A DNA stretch of 64,000 nucleotides from Mageeibacillus sp. UBA5770 (GCA_002418705.1 DIEQ01000135.1:14088-78087); one strand, 5' to 3'; shown: positions 25,891-34,775, numbered from the stretch's first letter. The notes: generated from the sequence alone by a model not told the origin. Numbers and translations: made by a program.

Positions 25891-27225
25891 TTAAGAGTTG
25901 GTTTCAGACTCGTCCTCATCACCGTGTTCGTGATCATGGAAGTCAACCTTAACAGCTGCGGCAGTGATCAGATCAACCGCCTTCTGGGATACGATGCTTT
26001 CACGGAGGAAGGCATCATTACCGCCAAGTCTCGAGAGGAGTTCATCCTTCTTCATGTTATACTGTGCAGCCATCTTTTCAGCTTCTGCATCAACATCTTC
26101 ATCCGTTGCTTCTATCTTCTCCGCCTTGGCAATTGCCTCAATAACAAGATTGCTCTTTACACGTACCTTTGCAACCGGTGCAAGGCCTGCACGGAAATCT
26201 TCCATCGTCTGACCGACATACTGCAGGTACTGCTCAAGCTCAATGCCCTGATACTTCATGCGCATAGCCTGCTCATCCGCAAGCTGGTCAACTTCGGTAT
26301 CGACCATGCAGTCAGGAACATTGACTTCTGCATTGTCACATGCAACTTTTACTACTGCATTCTGGAAATCAGCAACGGCATGATTCTTTGCCTGCTCCTG
26401 CTTCTTGGCGAGAATGTCAGCCTTATATTCTTCAAGAGTGTCAAATTCACTGACATCCTTGGCAAATTCATCATCAAGCTCTGGAAGTTCGCGTGTTTTG
26501 ATTCCAAGGATCTTAATCTGGAAAGTAACTTCCTGACCCTTTAAATCTTCACTGTGGTACTCTTCCGGGAATGTCACTGTGATAGGGAACTCCTCATCAG
26601 CAGAATGTCCGATCAGCTGCTCCTCAAATCCGGGGATAAAGCTGTTTGAACCGATCTTGAGATCATATCCGTCAGCTTTGCCGCCTTCAAAAGCTACACC
26701 CTTATGGAAGCCTTCATAGTTGATCGTAACTGTGTCGCCGTCAGCAGCCGGACGATCCTCAACGGGAACAAGTCTGGAGTTGCGCTCAAGTACACGGTCA
26801 AGTTCTTTCTGGACATCTTCTTCAGAAGCGTCATGGAAATGAAAAGGAGCTTCCACGCCGAGATAAGCGCCAAGCTTTACTTCAGGCTTCTCTGTGACGG
26901 TAATGGTAAACTTAAGTCCTTTGTCAGCACCGATATCGAGAATATCAAGATCAGGCTTTGAAACAACTTTAAGGTTATGCTCTTTGATTGCTGCTGCATA
27001 AGCCGGGTTTACTGCAAAATCGATGGCATCATCATAGAAAACACCTTCGCCGTAATACTGCTTTACCATGTGATAAGGAGCTTTGCCTTTGCGGAAGCCG
27101 GGAATCTGAAAACGGTTTTTATTTTTCTGGTAAGACTGTTGAATTGCTGCCGCAAAATCTTCCTTTGATACGTCAATGGTCAAAACAACCACATTATTCT
27201 CTTTTTTCTCCATTAAAGAAGCCAT
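25891..27225 (-). CDS. tig: Trigger factor
   Basis: Ribosome-bound chaperone and peptidyl-prolyl isomerase, 444 residues from ATG 27225 (MASLMEKKENN), chosen for TTTGGAGGA upstream. The N-terminal ribosome-binding domain contains PGFRKGKAPYHMVKQYYG, with the family G-F-R-x-G-x-x-P loop. The central FKBP domain is marked by GDTVTINYEGFHKGVAFEGG and IPGFEEQLIGH. The C-terminal helical chaperone domain follows, ending in a His/Asp/Glu-rich tail (DFHDHEHGDED). A promoter is placed at 27272-27300. Confidence 0.96.
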   Translation of the reverse strand: MASLMEKKENNVVVLTIDVSKEDFAAAIQQSYQKNKNRFQIPGFRKGKAPYHMVKQYYGEGVFYDDAIDFAVNPAYAAAIKEHNLKVVSKPDLDILDIGADKGLKFTITVTEKPEVKLGAYLGVEAPFHFHDASEEDVQKELDRVLERNSRLVPVEDRPAADGDTVTINYEGFHKGVAFEGGKADGYDLKIGSNSFIPGFEEQLIGHSADEEFPITVTFPEEYHSEDLKGQEVTFQIKILGIKTRELPELDDEFAKDVSEFDTLEEYKADILAKKQEQAKNHAVADFQNAVVKVACDNAEVNVPDCMVDTEVDQLADEQAMRMKYQGIELEQYLQYVGQTMEDFRAGLAPVAKVRVKSNLVIEAIAKAEKIEATDEDVDAEAEKMAAQYNMKKDELLSRLGGNDAFLRESIVSQKAVDLITAAAVKVDFHDHEHGDEDESETNS

Positions 27226-27271
27226 AATTATTCCTCCAAATTGCATTCCGCACTAAATTTACCGAATAGTG

Positions 27272-27300
27272 ATTGTAACATAGAGTGCTGCAGGCCGCAA
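27272..27300 (-). promoter_or_regulatory. Promoter of tig
   Basis: TTGCGG (27300-27295), 17-base spacer, TACAAT (27277-27272) on the minus strand, about 50 bases before the tig ATG. It starts right after the stop of the upstream cysteine hydrolase gene. Confidence 0.6.
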
Positions 27301-27302
27301 CC

Positions 27303-27836
27303 CTATTCGCTGCTTCTGTTCACTACTTTGATCTGTAATCCTTCCATGACATCGAGCGTCTTTTCATTCAGAACCGGGTCAAAGCTCGCCGTGCATGCAG
27401 CATCAACAATAATCTGTGCCTCCGGGAGGGCTGTCTTGGCGAGTATGGCATTCGATATGACACATATGTTGCTGACAAGCCCGACAAGTTCGATGCTTTT
27501 AAAAGTGTCTGCCTGCAGGAAAGAAAAAAGAAGATCAGACCCGAATGTACCCTTCTCGAATTTTCTGCATCCTTCAGAAAGTCTCTGAACGCGACCGTAA
27601 AGGTCATGGCCATAAGTCCCTCTAATACAGTGCATTACAGGAAGGTTTCTTCCCTCCTGCGTTTTATCATAGTCCTGCTCATGTGTATCAAGCGTAAAAA
27701 CAACCTGCTGCCCGTCAGCTTTATATGCCGTAATTTTTTCACAGATTTTATCATGAAGACCAACGGCCATCGGGAAACCAAGGCTTCCATCTACAAAGTC
27801 ATTTTGATAGTCCACGACGATGAGTAATTTATTCAT
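27303..27836 (-). CDS. Isochorismatase-like cysteine hydrolase (nicotinamidase-like)
   Basis: A 177-residue isochorismatase-fold protein. VVDYQNDFVDGSLG (about residue 5) carries the catalytic Asp; LDTHEQDY resembles the metal-binding His segment of nicotinamidases; HCIRGTYGHDL and FEKGTFGSDLLF follow; the nucleophile Cys lies in LVSNICVISNAI (about 140). The start at 27836 follows CAGGAGGAC. Nicotinamidase (NAD salvage) is the nearest recognised activity, but relatives hydrolyse other amides. The upstream region (27837-28091) holds a TATAAT on both strands at 27903-27910 but no clear -35 box. Confidence 0.75.
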   Translation of the reverse strand: MNKLLIVVDYQNDFVDGSLGFPMAVGLHDKICEKITAYKADGQQVVFTLDTHEQDYDKTQEGRNLPVMHCIRGTYGHDLYGRVQRLSEGCRKFEKGTFGSDLLFSFLQADTFKSIELVGLVSNICVISNAILAKTALPEAQIIVDAACTASFDPVLNEKTLDVMEGLQIKVVNRSSE

Positions 27837-27988
27837 AATGTCCTCCTGATCTTTTCCGGTATTTGCGGGACACATCACGTTTCTATGTGCTTTACAGAAA
27901 CAATTATAATCCCAAAATCCATCTTATCCAGATATTTCCCATTTGAATATTCCATCCTGATCGTACGGTGAAGTTACCGGCATCACCT

Positions 27989-28010
27989 GTCTGACTGCGT
28001 CATACAGACA
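27989..28010. promoter_or_regulatory. Inverted repeat upstream of the FGGY operon
   Basis: TGTCTG (27989-27994) and CAGACA (28005-28010) form an inverted repeat 82 bases before the kinase ATG, within a gap of about 255 bases. It is a possible operator; no matching regulator gene is adjacent. Confidence 0.3.
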
Positions 28011-28091
28011 AAAAATATTCTATGGGAAGCGTATACCTATTACGTGAATTATGAAATAATTGGAATTGACTGTTGCGTGAAGGAGATTTAC

Positions 28092-29585
28092 ATGACAATT
28101 GGAGGACTCGATATCGGCACAACCGGATGCAAACTATCTGTATATGATGCAGACGGCCGGTTTATAACAGAGGCACACAGCGAATATAATGCTACCCGGG
28201 TAAACGGCGAGCACGAACTTGATGCTGAAAGTGTCTGGGACAGCGTATGTACCGTAATCAGGGAAGTATCTTCAAAGGCAGGCAACATCGGAAGCATCGG
28301 TGTTACCTCATTTGGCGAGAGTTTTGTAATGCTTGATGATAACGATAAAGTGCTTTTCCCTTCTATGCTCTATACTGACCCCAGGGGAAGTAAGCAGTGC
28401 AGTGACCTTTGCAGATTGATCGGGGATAAAGAACTCGGTGAAATTGTCGGGCTGACTCCTCATCAGATGTTCAGTCTGCCTAAGCTCATGTGGATACGGG
28501 AACACCATAACGAACTTTATAAAAAGGCCAGGCGTGTCCTGCTTATGCAGGATTTTACCGTATACCGCCTGACAGGAACCGCGCAGATTGATTACTCTAT
28601 TGCATCCCGTACAATGGCTTTCGATATTCGCAGGCGCACCTGGAGCAAAGAAATATTCGATGCAGCACAAATTGATGTTTCGCTCTTCTCCGCTCCGGTT
28701 CCGTCGGGAACGCCTGCCGGAAAAATCGGAAGTGACCTTGCCCTTTCACTTGGCCTCTCTTCTGACGTACTTGTTGTATCCTGTTGTCATGACCAGGTTG
28801 CAGCCGCGATAGGAGCCGGCGTTTTCCATGAGGGCGAGGCTATTGTCGGTACAGGAACGACCGAATGCATAACACCGGTTTTTGATTCGATTCCGGATAT
28901 GCAGATTCTTCGCGAGGGAAATTATGCCGTTGTTCCTCATGCAATCGCTGATAAATATGTCTCATATGCCTTCTGTTTTACTGGGGGCGCCCTTCTTCAG
29001 TGGTTCAAAAACCAGTTTGTACGCCTTGGCAGCGAACTTTCAGGCAATCCAGATATAAATGTCTATCAGATGCTTGATGAGCAGGTTACATCCGGACCTA
29101 CCGGCATCCTTGTACTCCCCCATTTCGCCGGCGGTGCAACCCCGTATCTCGACAGCGGTTCAAAAGGAGCCATCATCGGCTTAACGCTGGAACACACATC
29201 GGCAGATATTTACAAAGCACTTATGGAAGGCGTAAGCTATGAAATGCTTCTCAATATCGAAAAGCTGCGGCAGGCAGGTATCCGGTTCAAAATGCTCCGG
29301 GCTGTAGGCGGCGGGGCGAAAAGCCGCGTATGGCTGCAGCTGAAGGCTGATATATTCGGTCTTCCGATCGTTTCTCTCGGAGCAAGTGAGGCCGGAACAA
29401 TTGGAAGTATTATGCTGACAGGAATTTCTTCAGGTGCATTTTCAAATCTTGAAGACGCTTCAGCAAAGCTGATTCATGAGCAAGGTACATATTATCCTGA
29501 CATGAAAAATCATGCTGCGTATATGGTCCTTTTTGAAAAATACTTAAGTGTCTATCGGGCTGTTCGTCCGTTGATTCCACAATAA
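28092..29585 (+). CDS. FGGY-family carbohydrate kinase (xylulokinase-like)
   Basis: A 497-residue sugar kinase with an actin-like fold. GLDIGTTGCKLSVYDADG is the N-terminal phosphate loop; MQDFTVYRLTGTAQIDYSIA is the xylulokinase/gluconokinase-type segment; CHDQVAAAIGAGVFHEG, GTGTTECI and GGGAKSRVWLQLKADI are C-terminal domain signatures. The start at 28092 has AAGGAGA six bases upstream; the frame open to 28044 lacks a better site. It leads a three-gene operon with a DUF4432 protein and a GH1 glycosidase, so the substrate may be a sugar released by that glycosidase. The exact sugar is not decidable. Confidence 0.85.
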   Translation: MTIGGLDIGTTGCKLSVYDADGRFITEAHSEYNATRVNGEHELDAESVWDSVCTVIREVSSKAGNIGSIGVTSFGESFVMLDDNDKVLFPSMLYTDPRGSKQCSDLCRLIGDKELGEIVGLTPHQMFSLPKLMWIREHHNELYKKARRVLLMQDFTVYRLTGTAQIDYSIASRTMAFDIRRRTWSKEIFDAAQIDVSLFSAPVPSGTPAGKIGSDLALSLGLSSDVLVVSCCHDQVAAAIGAGVFHEGEAIVGTGTTECITPVFDSIPDMQILREGNYAVVPHAIADKYVSYAFCFTGGALLQWFKNQFVRLGSELSGNPDINVYQMLDEQVTSGPTGILVLPHFAGGATPYLDSGSKGAIIGLTLEHTSADIYKALMEGVSYEMLLNIEKLRQAGIRFKMLRAVGGGAKSRVWLQLKADIFGLPIVSLGASEAGTIGSIMLTGISSGAFSNLEDASAKLIHEQGTYYPDMKNHAAYMVLFEKYLSVYRAVRPLIPQ

Positions 29586-29611
29586 AATGCGCAGGCAAAT
29601 GGAGGTACAAA

Positions 29612-30616
29612 ATGAGTATTCACAAGTATGTCGGTCACCCGTCTCAACTCTACGGCGTTGAAGAACATCGGCTTATCGGCGGCAAAGGAGACGGTCTTCG
29701 TCTCTTTGAAGTCAAAAACGCCGCAGGTCTCGCACTTACCGTCGTCGCAGACCGATGCGCGGACATCTACCGCATTTCTCTCAAAGGCGACAATCTTGGA
29801 TTCTTTTCTCCAGTCGGTTATGTCGCTCCCACCTACTATGACGACAGAGAACTGGGATTTCTTAAAAGCTTTACAGCCGGCTTCCTGACAACCTGCGGTC
29901 TTACCGCTGTCGGATCACCATCCGTTGATGAAGGACAGGCTTTCGGACTTCATGGCGATATCGGCAATACACCTGCCGAGAACATTTACTACACAATTGA
30001 TAAGGAATTTATACGGGTACATGCCACAATCAATGCGTCGGGCATTTTCAAGGAGAAGCTGGTACTGCAGCGTGAGATTCGAGTCTCCATTTTCGAGAAT
30101 AAAATGACGCTGACGGATACCATACTAAATAACGGGGATACCGTGTCTCCCCTGATGTATCTCTATCATATTAATTTCGGATATCCCCTTCTTGATGAAA
30201 ACAGCCTGCTGCATGTTTCTTCAACGAGTGTCGTTCCTAGAAATGCGCGTGCTGCGGAAGATCTGGATACATGGCACAAGGTACTTAGCCCGCAGAAAAA
30301 TTTTGTCGAGCAGTGCTACTATCACAGTTTCGGTGACAGTGACAAGGTCAGTGCCGGTATTTTCAGTCCGTCGATCAACAAGGGGCTGTCCATGCACTTT
30401 GATCCGAAATCCCTGGATTCTCTCCTGGAATGGAAAATGATGGGCGAGCGTGATTACGTTCTCGGCCTCGAACCCGGCAATTGTTTTGCTGACGGGCGTG
30501 AAGCCGTCAGGAAGCAGGGAAAGCTGAAATTTATCAGCCCCGAACAGGAGATCACCTATTCCATTGACTTCGACTTTGTTGATAACCGTGAAGATTTCGA
30601 TAAAAACTGCTTATGA
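29612..30616 (+). CDS. DUF4432 (aldose 1-epimerase-like) protein
   Basis: A 334-residue beta-sandwich protein of the DUF4432 family, related to galactose mutarotases. GLALTVVADRCADIYRIS, FLTTCGLTAVGSPS, FGLHGDIGNTPA and MYLYHINFGYPLL are family-like, the His-containing segments being candidate catalytic residues by analogy with aldose epimerases. GGAGG precedes the ATG. It lies 26 bases after the FGGY kinase and overlaps the GH1 gene by 4 bp (ATGA). The role is probably interconversion of sugar anomers; this is inferred from family and context. Confidence 0.75.
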   Translation: MSIHKYVGHPSQLYGVEEHRLIGGKGDGLRLFEVKNAAGLALTVVADRCADIYRISLKGDNLGFFSPVGYVAPTYYDDRELGFLKSFTAGFLTTCGLTAVGSPSVDEGQAFGLHGDIGNTPAENIYYTIDKEFIRVHATINASGIFKEKLVLQREIRVSIFENKMTLTDTILNNGDTVSPLMYLYHINFGYPLLDENSLLHVSSTSVVPRNARAAEDLDTWHKVLSPQKNFVEQCYYHSFGDSDKVSAGIFSPSINKGLSMHFDPKSLDSLLEWKMMGERDYVLGLEPGNCFADGREAVRKQGKLKFISPEQEITYSIDFDFVDNREDFDKNCL

Positions 30617-31902
30617 GCCGTTTTACACCTTTTTCTTTACCGGAAACTTTACAGCTTGGCTGTGCAACCGCCGCCGCTCAAATAGAAGGCGGCGATAAAA
30701 ATAATTCCTGGTATGCGTGGGCTCAGGTCGCGGGACGTATAAAAGACGGTTCCTCACCCATTCGTGCAAATCATCACTGGGAATTATACAGGGATGACTT
30801 GCGCCTCATGTCAGAACTCGGGATTAAGCATTACCGGTTCGGTATTGAATGGAGCAGGATCGAGCCATCTGAAGGTGTATTTGATGATTCTGCAATGGAA
30901 CATTACCGTGCAGAAATTGCGCTTATGATCGATTTGGGAATCAGGCCGCTTGTGACGCTTCACCATTTTTCAAACCCGCTGTGGTTTGAAGAATCGGGAG
31001 CATTTGAGACAAAGAAATGCATCCCTCTTTTTCGAAGATATGTTCAATACGCAGTCAGCCACCTGCAGGATCTGTGCACAGACTTTGTGACAATAAATGA
31101 ACCCAACATCTATGCCACAAACGGATACGTTTACGGGACCTGGCCGCCCGGGAAAAAATCCATATCTGCAGCAATGAAAGTTATGGGAAACCTTGCTCTC
31201 TGTCACATCCATGCCTATAAGGACATTCATGCAATCTTCGGAGAAAGGGATATCCGAGTCGGTTTCGCCAATCATCTCCGCGTGTTTGTTCCTTACGGAA
31301 AAAATCCCCTATACACTCTGCAGGCCCGTATTCTTGCGTATTTGTTCCAGGATGCCATTACCAAAGCAATGGCGACCGGGAAATTCTCGTTCCCGATCGG
31401 AATTGGAACTCCGCTTGGCAGCGGACGGTATTACGATTACATCGGAATTAACTATTATTCCCGTAGCGCCATACGCAATTTTGCGGAAAAAGTCCTTCCG
31501 AATCGTCCGCTGAACGACCTTGGATGGGATATCTATCCGGAAGGACTTTCGATTCTATGCAAAGAGCAATATATGAAATACCATGCGCCGATATGGATTA
31601 CGGAAAACGGAACATGTGATAAAAACGACCGTTTCCGCACCGCGTATATTTATGACCATCTGAGGCAGATTACGGATGAAAATCTTCCTGTCGAACGATA
31701 CTACCATTGGACATTCATGGATAATTTTGAATGGGCGGAAGGGGAAATAGCGCCGTTCGGGCTGATTCAGTGTAATTTTGATACGCAGGAGCGCACGATT
31801 CGCCAGAGCGGCAGATTCTACAGAGATCTGATTCAAAACAGAAGAGTCAGTCCGGAGATGATCCGGCGTTATTTGGATAACAGTTCTGATGTGAATACCT
31901 GA
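30613..31902 (+). CDS. Glycoside hydrolase family 1 (beta-glucosidase-like)
   Basis: A retaining beta-glycosidase, 429 residues, somewhat shorter than the usual 450-480. The acid/base Glu lies in FVTINEPNIYA (about residue 160) and the nucleophile in WITENGTCD (about 330). The opening FSLPETLQLGCATAAAQIEGGD and YHWTFMDNFEWAEG near the end are GH1 landmarks. No signal peptide is seen and no phospho-glucosidase mark is certain, so both free and phosphorylated glycosides remain possible. The start overlaps the previous stop by 4 bp. The 3' end overlaps the convergent metallo-hydrolase gene by 34 bp. Confidence 0.92.
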   Translation: MSRFTPFSLPETLQLGCATAAAQIEGGDKNNSWYAWAQVAGRIKDGSSPIRANHHWELYRDDLRLMSELGIKHYRFGIEWSRIEPSEGVFDDSAMEHYRAEIALMIDLGIRPLVTLHHFSNPLWFEESGAFETKKCIPLFRRYVQYAVSHLQDLCTDFVTINEPNIYATNGYVYGTWPPGKKSISAAMKVMGNLALCHIHAYKDIHAIFGERDIRVGFANHLRVFVPYGKNPLYTLQARILAYLFQDAITKAMATGKFSFPIGIGTPLGSGRYYDYIGINYYSRSAIRNFAEKVLPNRPLNDLGWDIYPEGLSILCKEQYMKYHAPIWITENGTCDKNDRFRTAYIYDHLRQITDENLPVERYYHWTFMDNFEWAEGEIAPFGLIQCNFDTQERTIRQSGRFYRDLIQNRRVSPEMIRRYLDNSSDVNT

Positions 31903-32837
31903 TATGTGCTTCCGTCAGTTTCAAACGTGACTGTACCTTCATCATCTGTCCTGTAAAAAGGAATATTACTGTCCGTCAGTCTTGAGATCACTGCATTGGA
32001 TGGCTGTCCAAACTTGTTCTCCCCAACGCTGATAACGGCAGCTGATGGAGTTACCGCCTGAAGAAACGGTATGGAGACGGCATTTCTGTTGCCGTGATGG
32101 CCCACAAGAAGGACATCGCTGTTCAGATTTGTCCCCGAATGAAGAAGCTGCTGTTCGATAAATGATTCTGCGTCAGCCATCATCAGGAACGAGACGTCAC
32201 CTGCCACAACCCGGAGAATAATGGAATAATCGTTTAACGCTTCATAATCACCTGAGTCATCAGAAAGTACGGTTACCGAATACCCTTCACCCGACATGAG
32301 AACTTCTCCCTTTTCGGGGTTGTGGATAACCAGTCCGTAGTCATCGATATCCTTATTTATTCCTTCGTATCTCTCGGGATCAATCAGAAGATTTACAGGA
32401 GCAGCCGGAAAAACAATGTCTTTAACTGTACAGGCACTAAGAACTGCCGATACATTCCCGGCATGGTCACCATGCTGATGTGTAATGACCATACAATCAA
32501 CTGTCTCAATATTTCTTTGCTTCAAATATGACAGCATGTTCTTCCTGCTCGAGGGCGGCCCGGAATCGACAATCATCGTTTTCCCGTCAGGGAAACGAAT
32601 TAAGGCTGCGCTTCCCTGACCCACGTCAAGAATGTCAACAGTGGTTAATAAAGAACTCGCCTCTACAGGCGCTGCTCCTGAAAATGATTTTTGGAAAACG
32701 GACGGCAGAACACGAGGCGACAATGAATAAACACTGAAAAACACGCAGAAGACGGCAAATAATGCAAAAAATGCATATACCTTATGAAAAGACCCGGGTC
32801 TATATGATCTACGTTTGGGAACACTCCATACGCTCAT
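31869..32837 (-). CDS. Membrane-anchored ComEC-like metallo-beta-lactamase-fold hydrolase
   Basis: A 322-residue protein with one N-terminal membrane helix (about 19-40, YAFFALFAVFCVFFSVYSLS) and an extracellular MBL-fold domain. The domain opens VDILDVGQGSAALIRFPDG and has the metal motif THQHGDHAGN, SFLMMADAES and LLVGHHGNRNA, as in the C-terminal nuclease-like domain of ComEC/Rec2. The ComEC channel domain is missing, so it is one of the free-standing relatives often annotated as competence-like hydrolases. AAAGGGG precedes the ATG. Its end overlaps the convergent GH1 gene by 34 bp, leaving no room for terminators. Confidence 0.85.
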   Translation of the reverse strand: MSVWSVPKRRSYRPGSFHKVYAFFALFAVFCVFFSVYSLSPRVLPSVFQKSFSGAAPVEASSLLTTVDILDVGQGSAALIRFPDGKTMIVDSGPPSSRKNMLSYLKQRNIETVDCMVITHQHGDHAGNVSAVLSACTVKDIVFPAAPVNLLIDPERYEGINKDIDDYGLVIHNPEKGEVLMSGEGYSVTVLSDDSGDYEALNDYSIILRVVAGDVSFLMMADAESFIEQQLLHSGTNLNSDVLLVGHHGNRNAVSIPFLQAVTPSAAVISVGENKFGQPSNAVISRLTDSNIPFYRTDDEGTVTFETDGSTYQVFTSELLSK

Positions 32838-32912
32838 AATTTGCCCCTTTTCTTTTATTGTATCTCATTTTTACAGGGGCTGCCAGATAAATGTTGGACA
32901 ATCAAAACAAAA

Positions 32913-33392
32913 TTATTTGCCTGATCGGACAAAATATTCGCGCAGGACTGAAACGACAAAATCATGGTCATCTTTCTGCGGGAGTCCTGATACAGTGATT
33001 GTTCCAACAACACCGACACCTTCAACGATTAGCGGAAAAGCGCCTCCGTGAGGAGCGTATTCAAACTCGGAAAGAAGCATGCTCTTCTCAATTGTCGTAT
33101 TTTGCTGCTTAAGCAGGCAGTTTATATAATATGAACTGTGGAAGACCCTTCCGACCAGGCGATTCTTGCGCTTAATCCATTCGTCATTGTCGACTGTCGA
33201 TCCGGGCATTGCATAATGAAACAGCTGCTGATTGCTGCGGCAGATATCAATTGTAATGGCAAGCGAGCGGTTCTTAGCAGAATCTACCAGCAGGCTCCCG
33301 AGTTCCCATGCATCTTCGTTGGTAAATGCCAGAAACTGCAATTCCTTTTCCTGATCTAATATTTGCTGCAATTCAGTCTGATATACATCCAT
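32913..33392 (-). CDS. UPF0303 / GlcG-HbpS-like (heme-binding fold) protein
   Basis: A 159-residue protein of the UPF0303 family, which shares the GlcG/HbpS fold. Typical segments are LAFTNEDAWELGSLLVD, FHYAMPGSTVDND.W, KNRLVGRVFHSSY and APHGGAFPLIVEGVGVVG. The start at 33392 (MDVYQTEL) follows GAGGAG at eight bases; the frame open to 33473 has no better start. The function is poorly known; heme binding or degradation is suggested for relatives only. Confidence 0.8.
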   Translation of the reverse strand: MDVYQTELQQILDQEKELQFLAFTNEDAWELGSLLVDSAKNRSLAITIDICRSNQQLFHYAMPGSTVDNDEWIKRKNRLVGRVFHSSYYINCLLKQQNTTIEKSMLLSEFEYAPHGGAFPLIVEGVGVVGTITVSGLPQKDDHDFVVSVLREYFVRSGK

Positions 33393-33527
33393 ATATTCAT
33401 CTCCTCTGAAGGATTTATGACTTCGGAAATCCATATACATATTATAGACCTGACAGTTATGAAAAAAATACAAATATTATCCATGAAGATTCAATTATTC
33501 TTTCCTGCTGCCTGTTCATTGCAAGGT

Positions 33528-33555
33528 AAAGGGCCTCCCTTTCGGGAAGCCCTTT
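33528..33555. terminator. Bidirectional terminator hairpin
   Basis: AAAGGGCCTCCC (33528-33539), loop TTTC, and GGGAAGCCCTTT (33544-33555) pair with one mismatch and are flanked by T-rich sequence on the plus side and AAAGGG/CCCTTT arms on both. It lies 33 bases after the minus-strand surface-protein gene, which it should terminate. Confidence 0.7.
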
Positions 33556-33587
33556 TGTATTGTGTCAATTAACGTAGATTTACTTTT

Positions 33588-34439
33588 TTAATTTTCGGTC
33601 TTTTTCCGGTTGAGAACATATACTATGCTAACAGCTCCAAAAGCTGCCAGTAGAGCTACGCCCAGAGCTAAAGTTACGGGAGAATCAGATTCACCTGTTT
33701 TGGTAACGCCTAAGACCGAAGGCTTTGTCGGGTCAGCAGATGTTGTCTGACTTGTCACTCCAAGAACAGAAGGCTGCGTTGATGCAGAGGCTGTAGACTC
33801 AGTTGCTGCTGTTGATTCTGTAGCTGCTGTCGTCTCTGTTGCTGCCGTTGTCTCTGTAGCTGCTGTCGTCTCTGTTGCTGCCGTTGTCTCTGTAGCTGCT
33901 GTCGTCTCTGTTGCTGCGGTTGTCTCTGTAGCTGCGGTTGTCTCGGATACTGCTGTCGTTTCTGTAGCTGCTGTCGTCTCTGTTGTCGGAGGAGGCGGCG
34001 GAGGCGGAAGCGATACTGATACGAGTCCGTAATGTGAGATATCAGGGATATTGTCTCCATCATTTACAGGTGACTGTAAACCGCTTGCTGAAGCTGCCGC
34101 AGGGTCAAAGGTGTATACCCTGTATCCGTCACCGCCTTTAACATAAAGGCTGTTCACCAACACATTTGTTGCCGTAAACGAAACGAATTTATTATCTGTT
34201 ATTGTAAAGACGATGTAACGATCCGTTGGCTCCATGCTTACTGACAAATCTTCGTTGAAATAAACTGTATTATCTACAAAACCTTCAACTTTATAGATCC
34301 CGCTATAGTTGCCGCTGTAATCCACGTAACTAACTGCAGGGGCATCAACTGCCATAACAACATAAGAGCTAAATACTACGACAGCTGTTAATATCGATAG
34401 AAGAACCAAATATTGGCTTTTTGTATGTGTGTTTTTCAT
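33588..34439 (-). CDS. Secreted Thr/Glu/Ala-repeat surface protein with C-terminal anchor
   Basis: A 283-residue exported protein, function unknown. It has a signal peptide or N-terminal helix (LVLLSILTAVVVFSSYVVMA), an extracellular domain (~30-145), a run of seven Pro, then hexapeptide repeats ETTAAT for about 60 residues. Next are two copies of PSVLGVT, the second running into VTKTGESD, then a membrane helix (VTLALGVALLAAFGAVSIVYV) and a basic tail (NRKKTEN). The end has the layout of a sortase substrate, with TKTGE where LPxTG would be; no sortase is in the window. The repeat is probably a glycosylatable stalk. It is monocistronic, with its own promoter (34603-34631) and terminator. Confidence 0.75.
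   Translation of the reverse strand: MKNTHTKSQYLVLLSILTAVVVFSSYVVMAVDAPAVSYVDYSGNYSGIYKVEGFVDNTVYFNEDLSVSMEPTDRYIVFTITDNKFVSFTATNVLVNSLYVKGGDGYRVYTFDPAAASASGLQSPVNDGDNIPDISHYGLVSVSLPPPPPPPTTETTAATETTAVSETTAATETTAATETTAATETTAATETTAATETTAATETTAATESTAATESTASASTQPSVLGVTSQTTSADPTKPSVLGVTKTGESDSPVTLALGVALLAAFGAVSIVYVLNRKKTEN
33802..33981. repeat. 18-bp tandem repeats in a surface-protein gene (10 units)
   Basis: Ten in-frame 18-bp units of the type GTAGCTGCTGTCGTCTCT encode the ETTAAT hexapeptides. Two unit types alternate (GTAGCTGCTGTCGTCTCT and GTTGCTGCCGTTGTCTCT) at 33820-33909, so the central part is a 36-bp dimer repeat that has copied recently. One degenerate unit (ETTAVS) lies at 33946-33963. 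Confidence 0.9.
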
Positions 34440-34465
34440 AAATTTATCCTCATATTATTGTCTAG

Positions 34466-34490
34466 GTGAATATGCGTTATGTTCATTCAC
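34466..34490 (-). other. Leader hairpin before the surface-protein gene
   Basis: Arms GTGAAT (34466-34471) and ATTCAC (34485-34490) flank a 13-base loop, about 27 bases upstream of the ATG at 34439. Confidence 0.35.
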
Positions 34491-34602
34491 AGTTAATGCT
34501 GATCTGCTGTGAAGTTTGTACGGTTCAATTGTTTGCTTATTTAGTCTGTTATATTTTCTTTATTGTTTTTATTGTTTATTTGTAATCGTTTCAACTAACT
34601 AC

Positions 34603-34631
34603 ATTATATACACGTATTTTGAGGATTGCAA
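34603..34631 (-). promoter_or_regulatory. Promoter of the surface-protein gene
   Basis: TTGCAA (34631-34626), 17-base spacer and perfect TATAAT (34608-34603) on the minus strand. The predicted leader is about 155 bases, long for this window. Confidence 0.65.
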
Positions 34632-34775
34632 CAGTTCCGATAGAAATATTCGGATTTATTTTAATCAAATAATTGAACAAATTAATGCAATTTTTTTCGG
34701 CACGCGAAAACAGACGTACGGCCATTACGGTCAGACACGCCTGCATGAAAAATATTCCTTAGACAATGAATTCGG

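Larger units (their letters stand above)
34440..34775. other. AT-rich intergenic region (336 bp)
   Basis: The largest gap in the window. It holds the surface-protein promoter (34603-34631), a roughly 155-base A-rich leader on the minus strand with repeated CAATAAA-like runs, and a leader hairpin at 34466-34490. The remaining part, 34632-34775, is downstream of the DUF523-DUF1722 gene and I see no gene or clear terminator there. Confidence 0.6.

Noticed and set aside
33802..33981. Repeat array considered as CRISPR
   Set aside because: The units are contiguous, in frame and encode a hexapeptide; there are no spacers and no cas genes.
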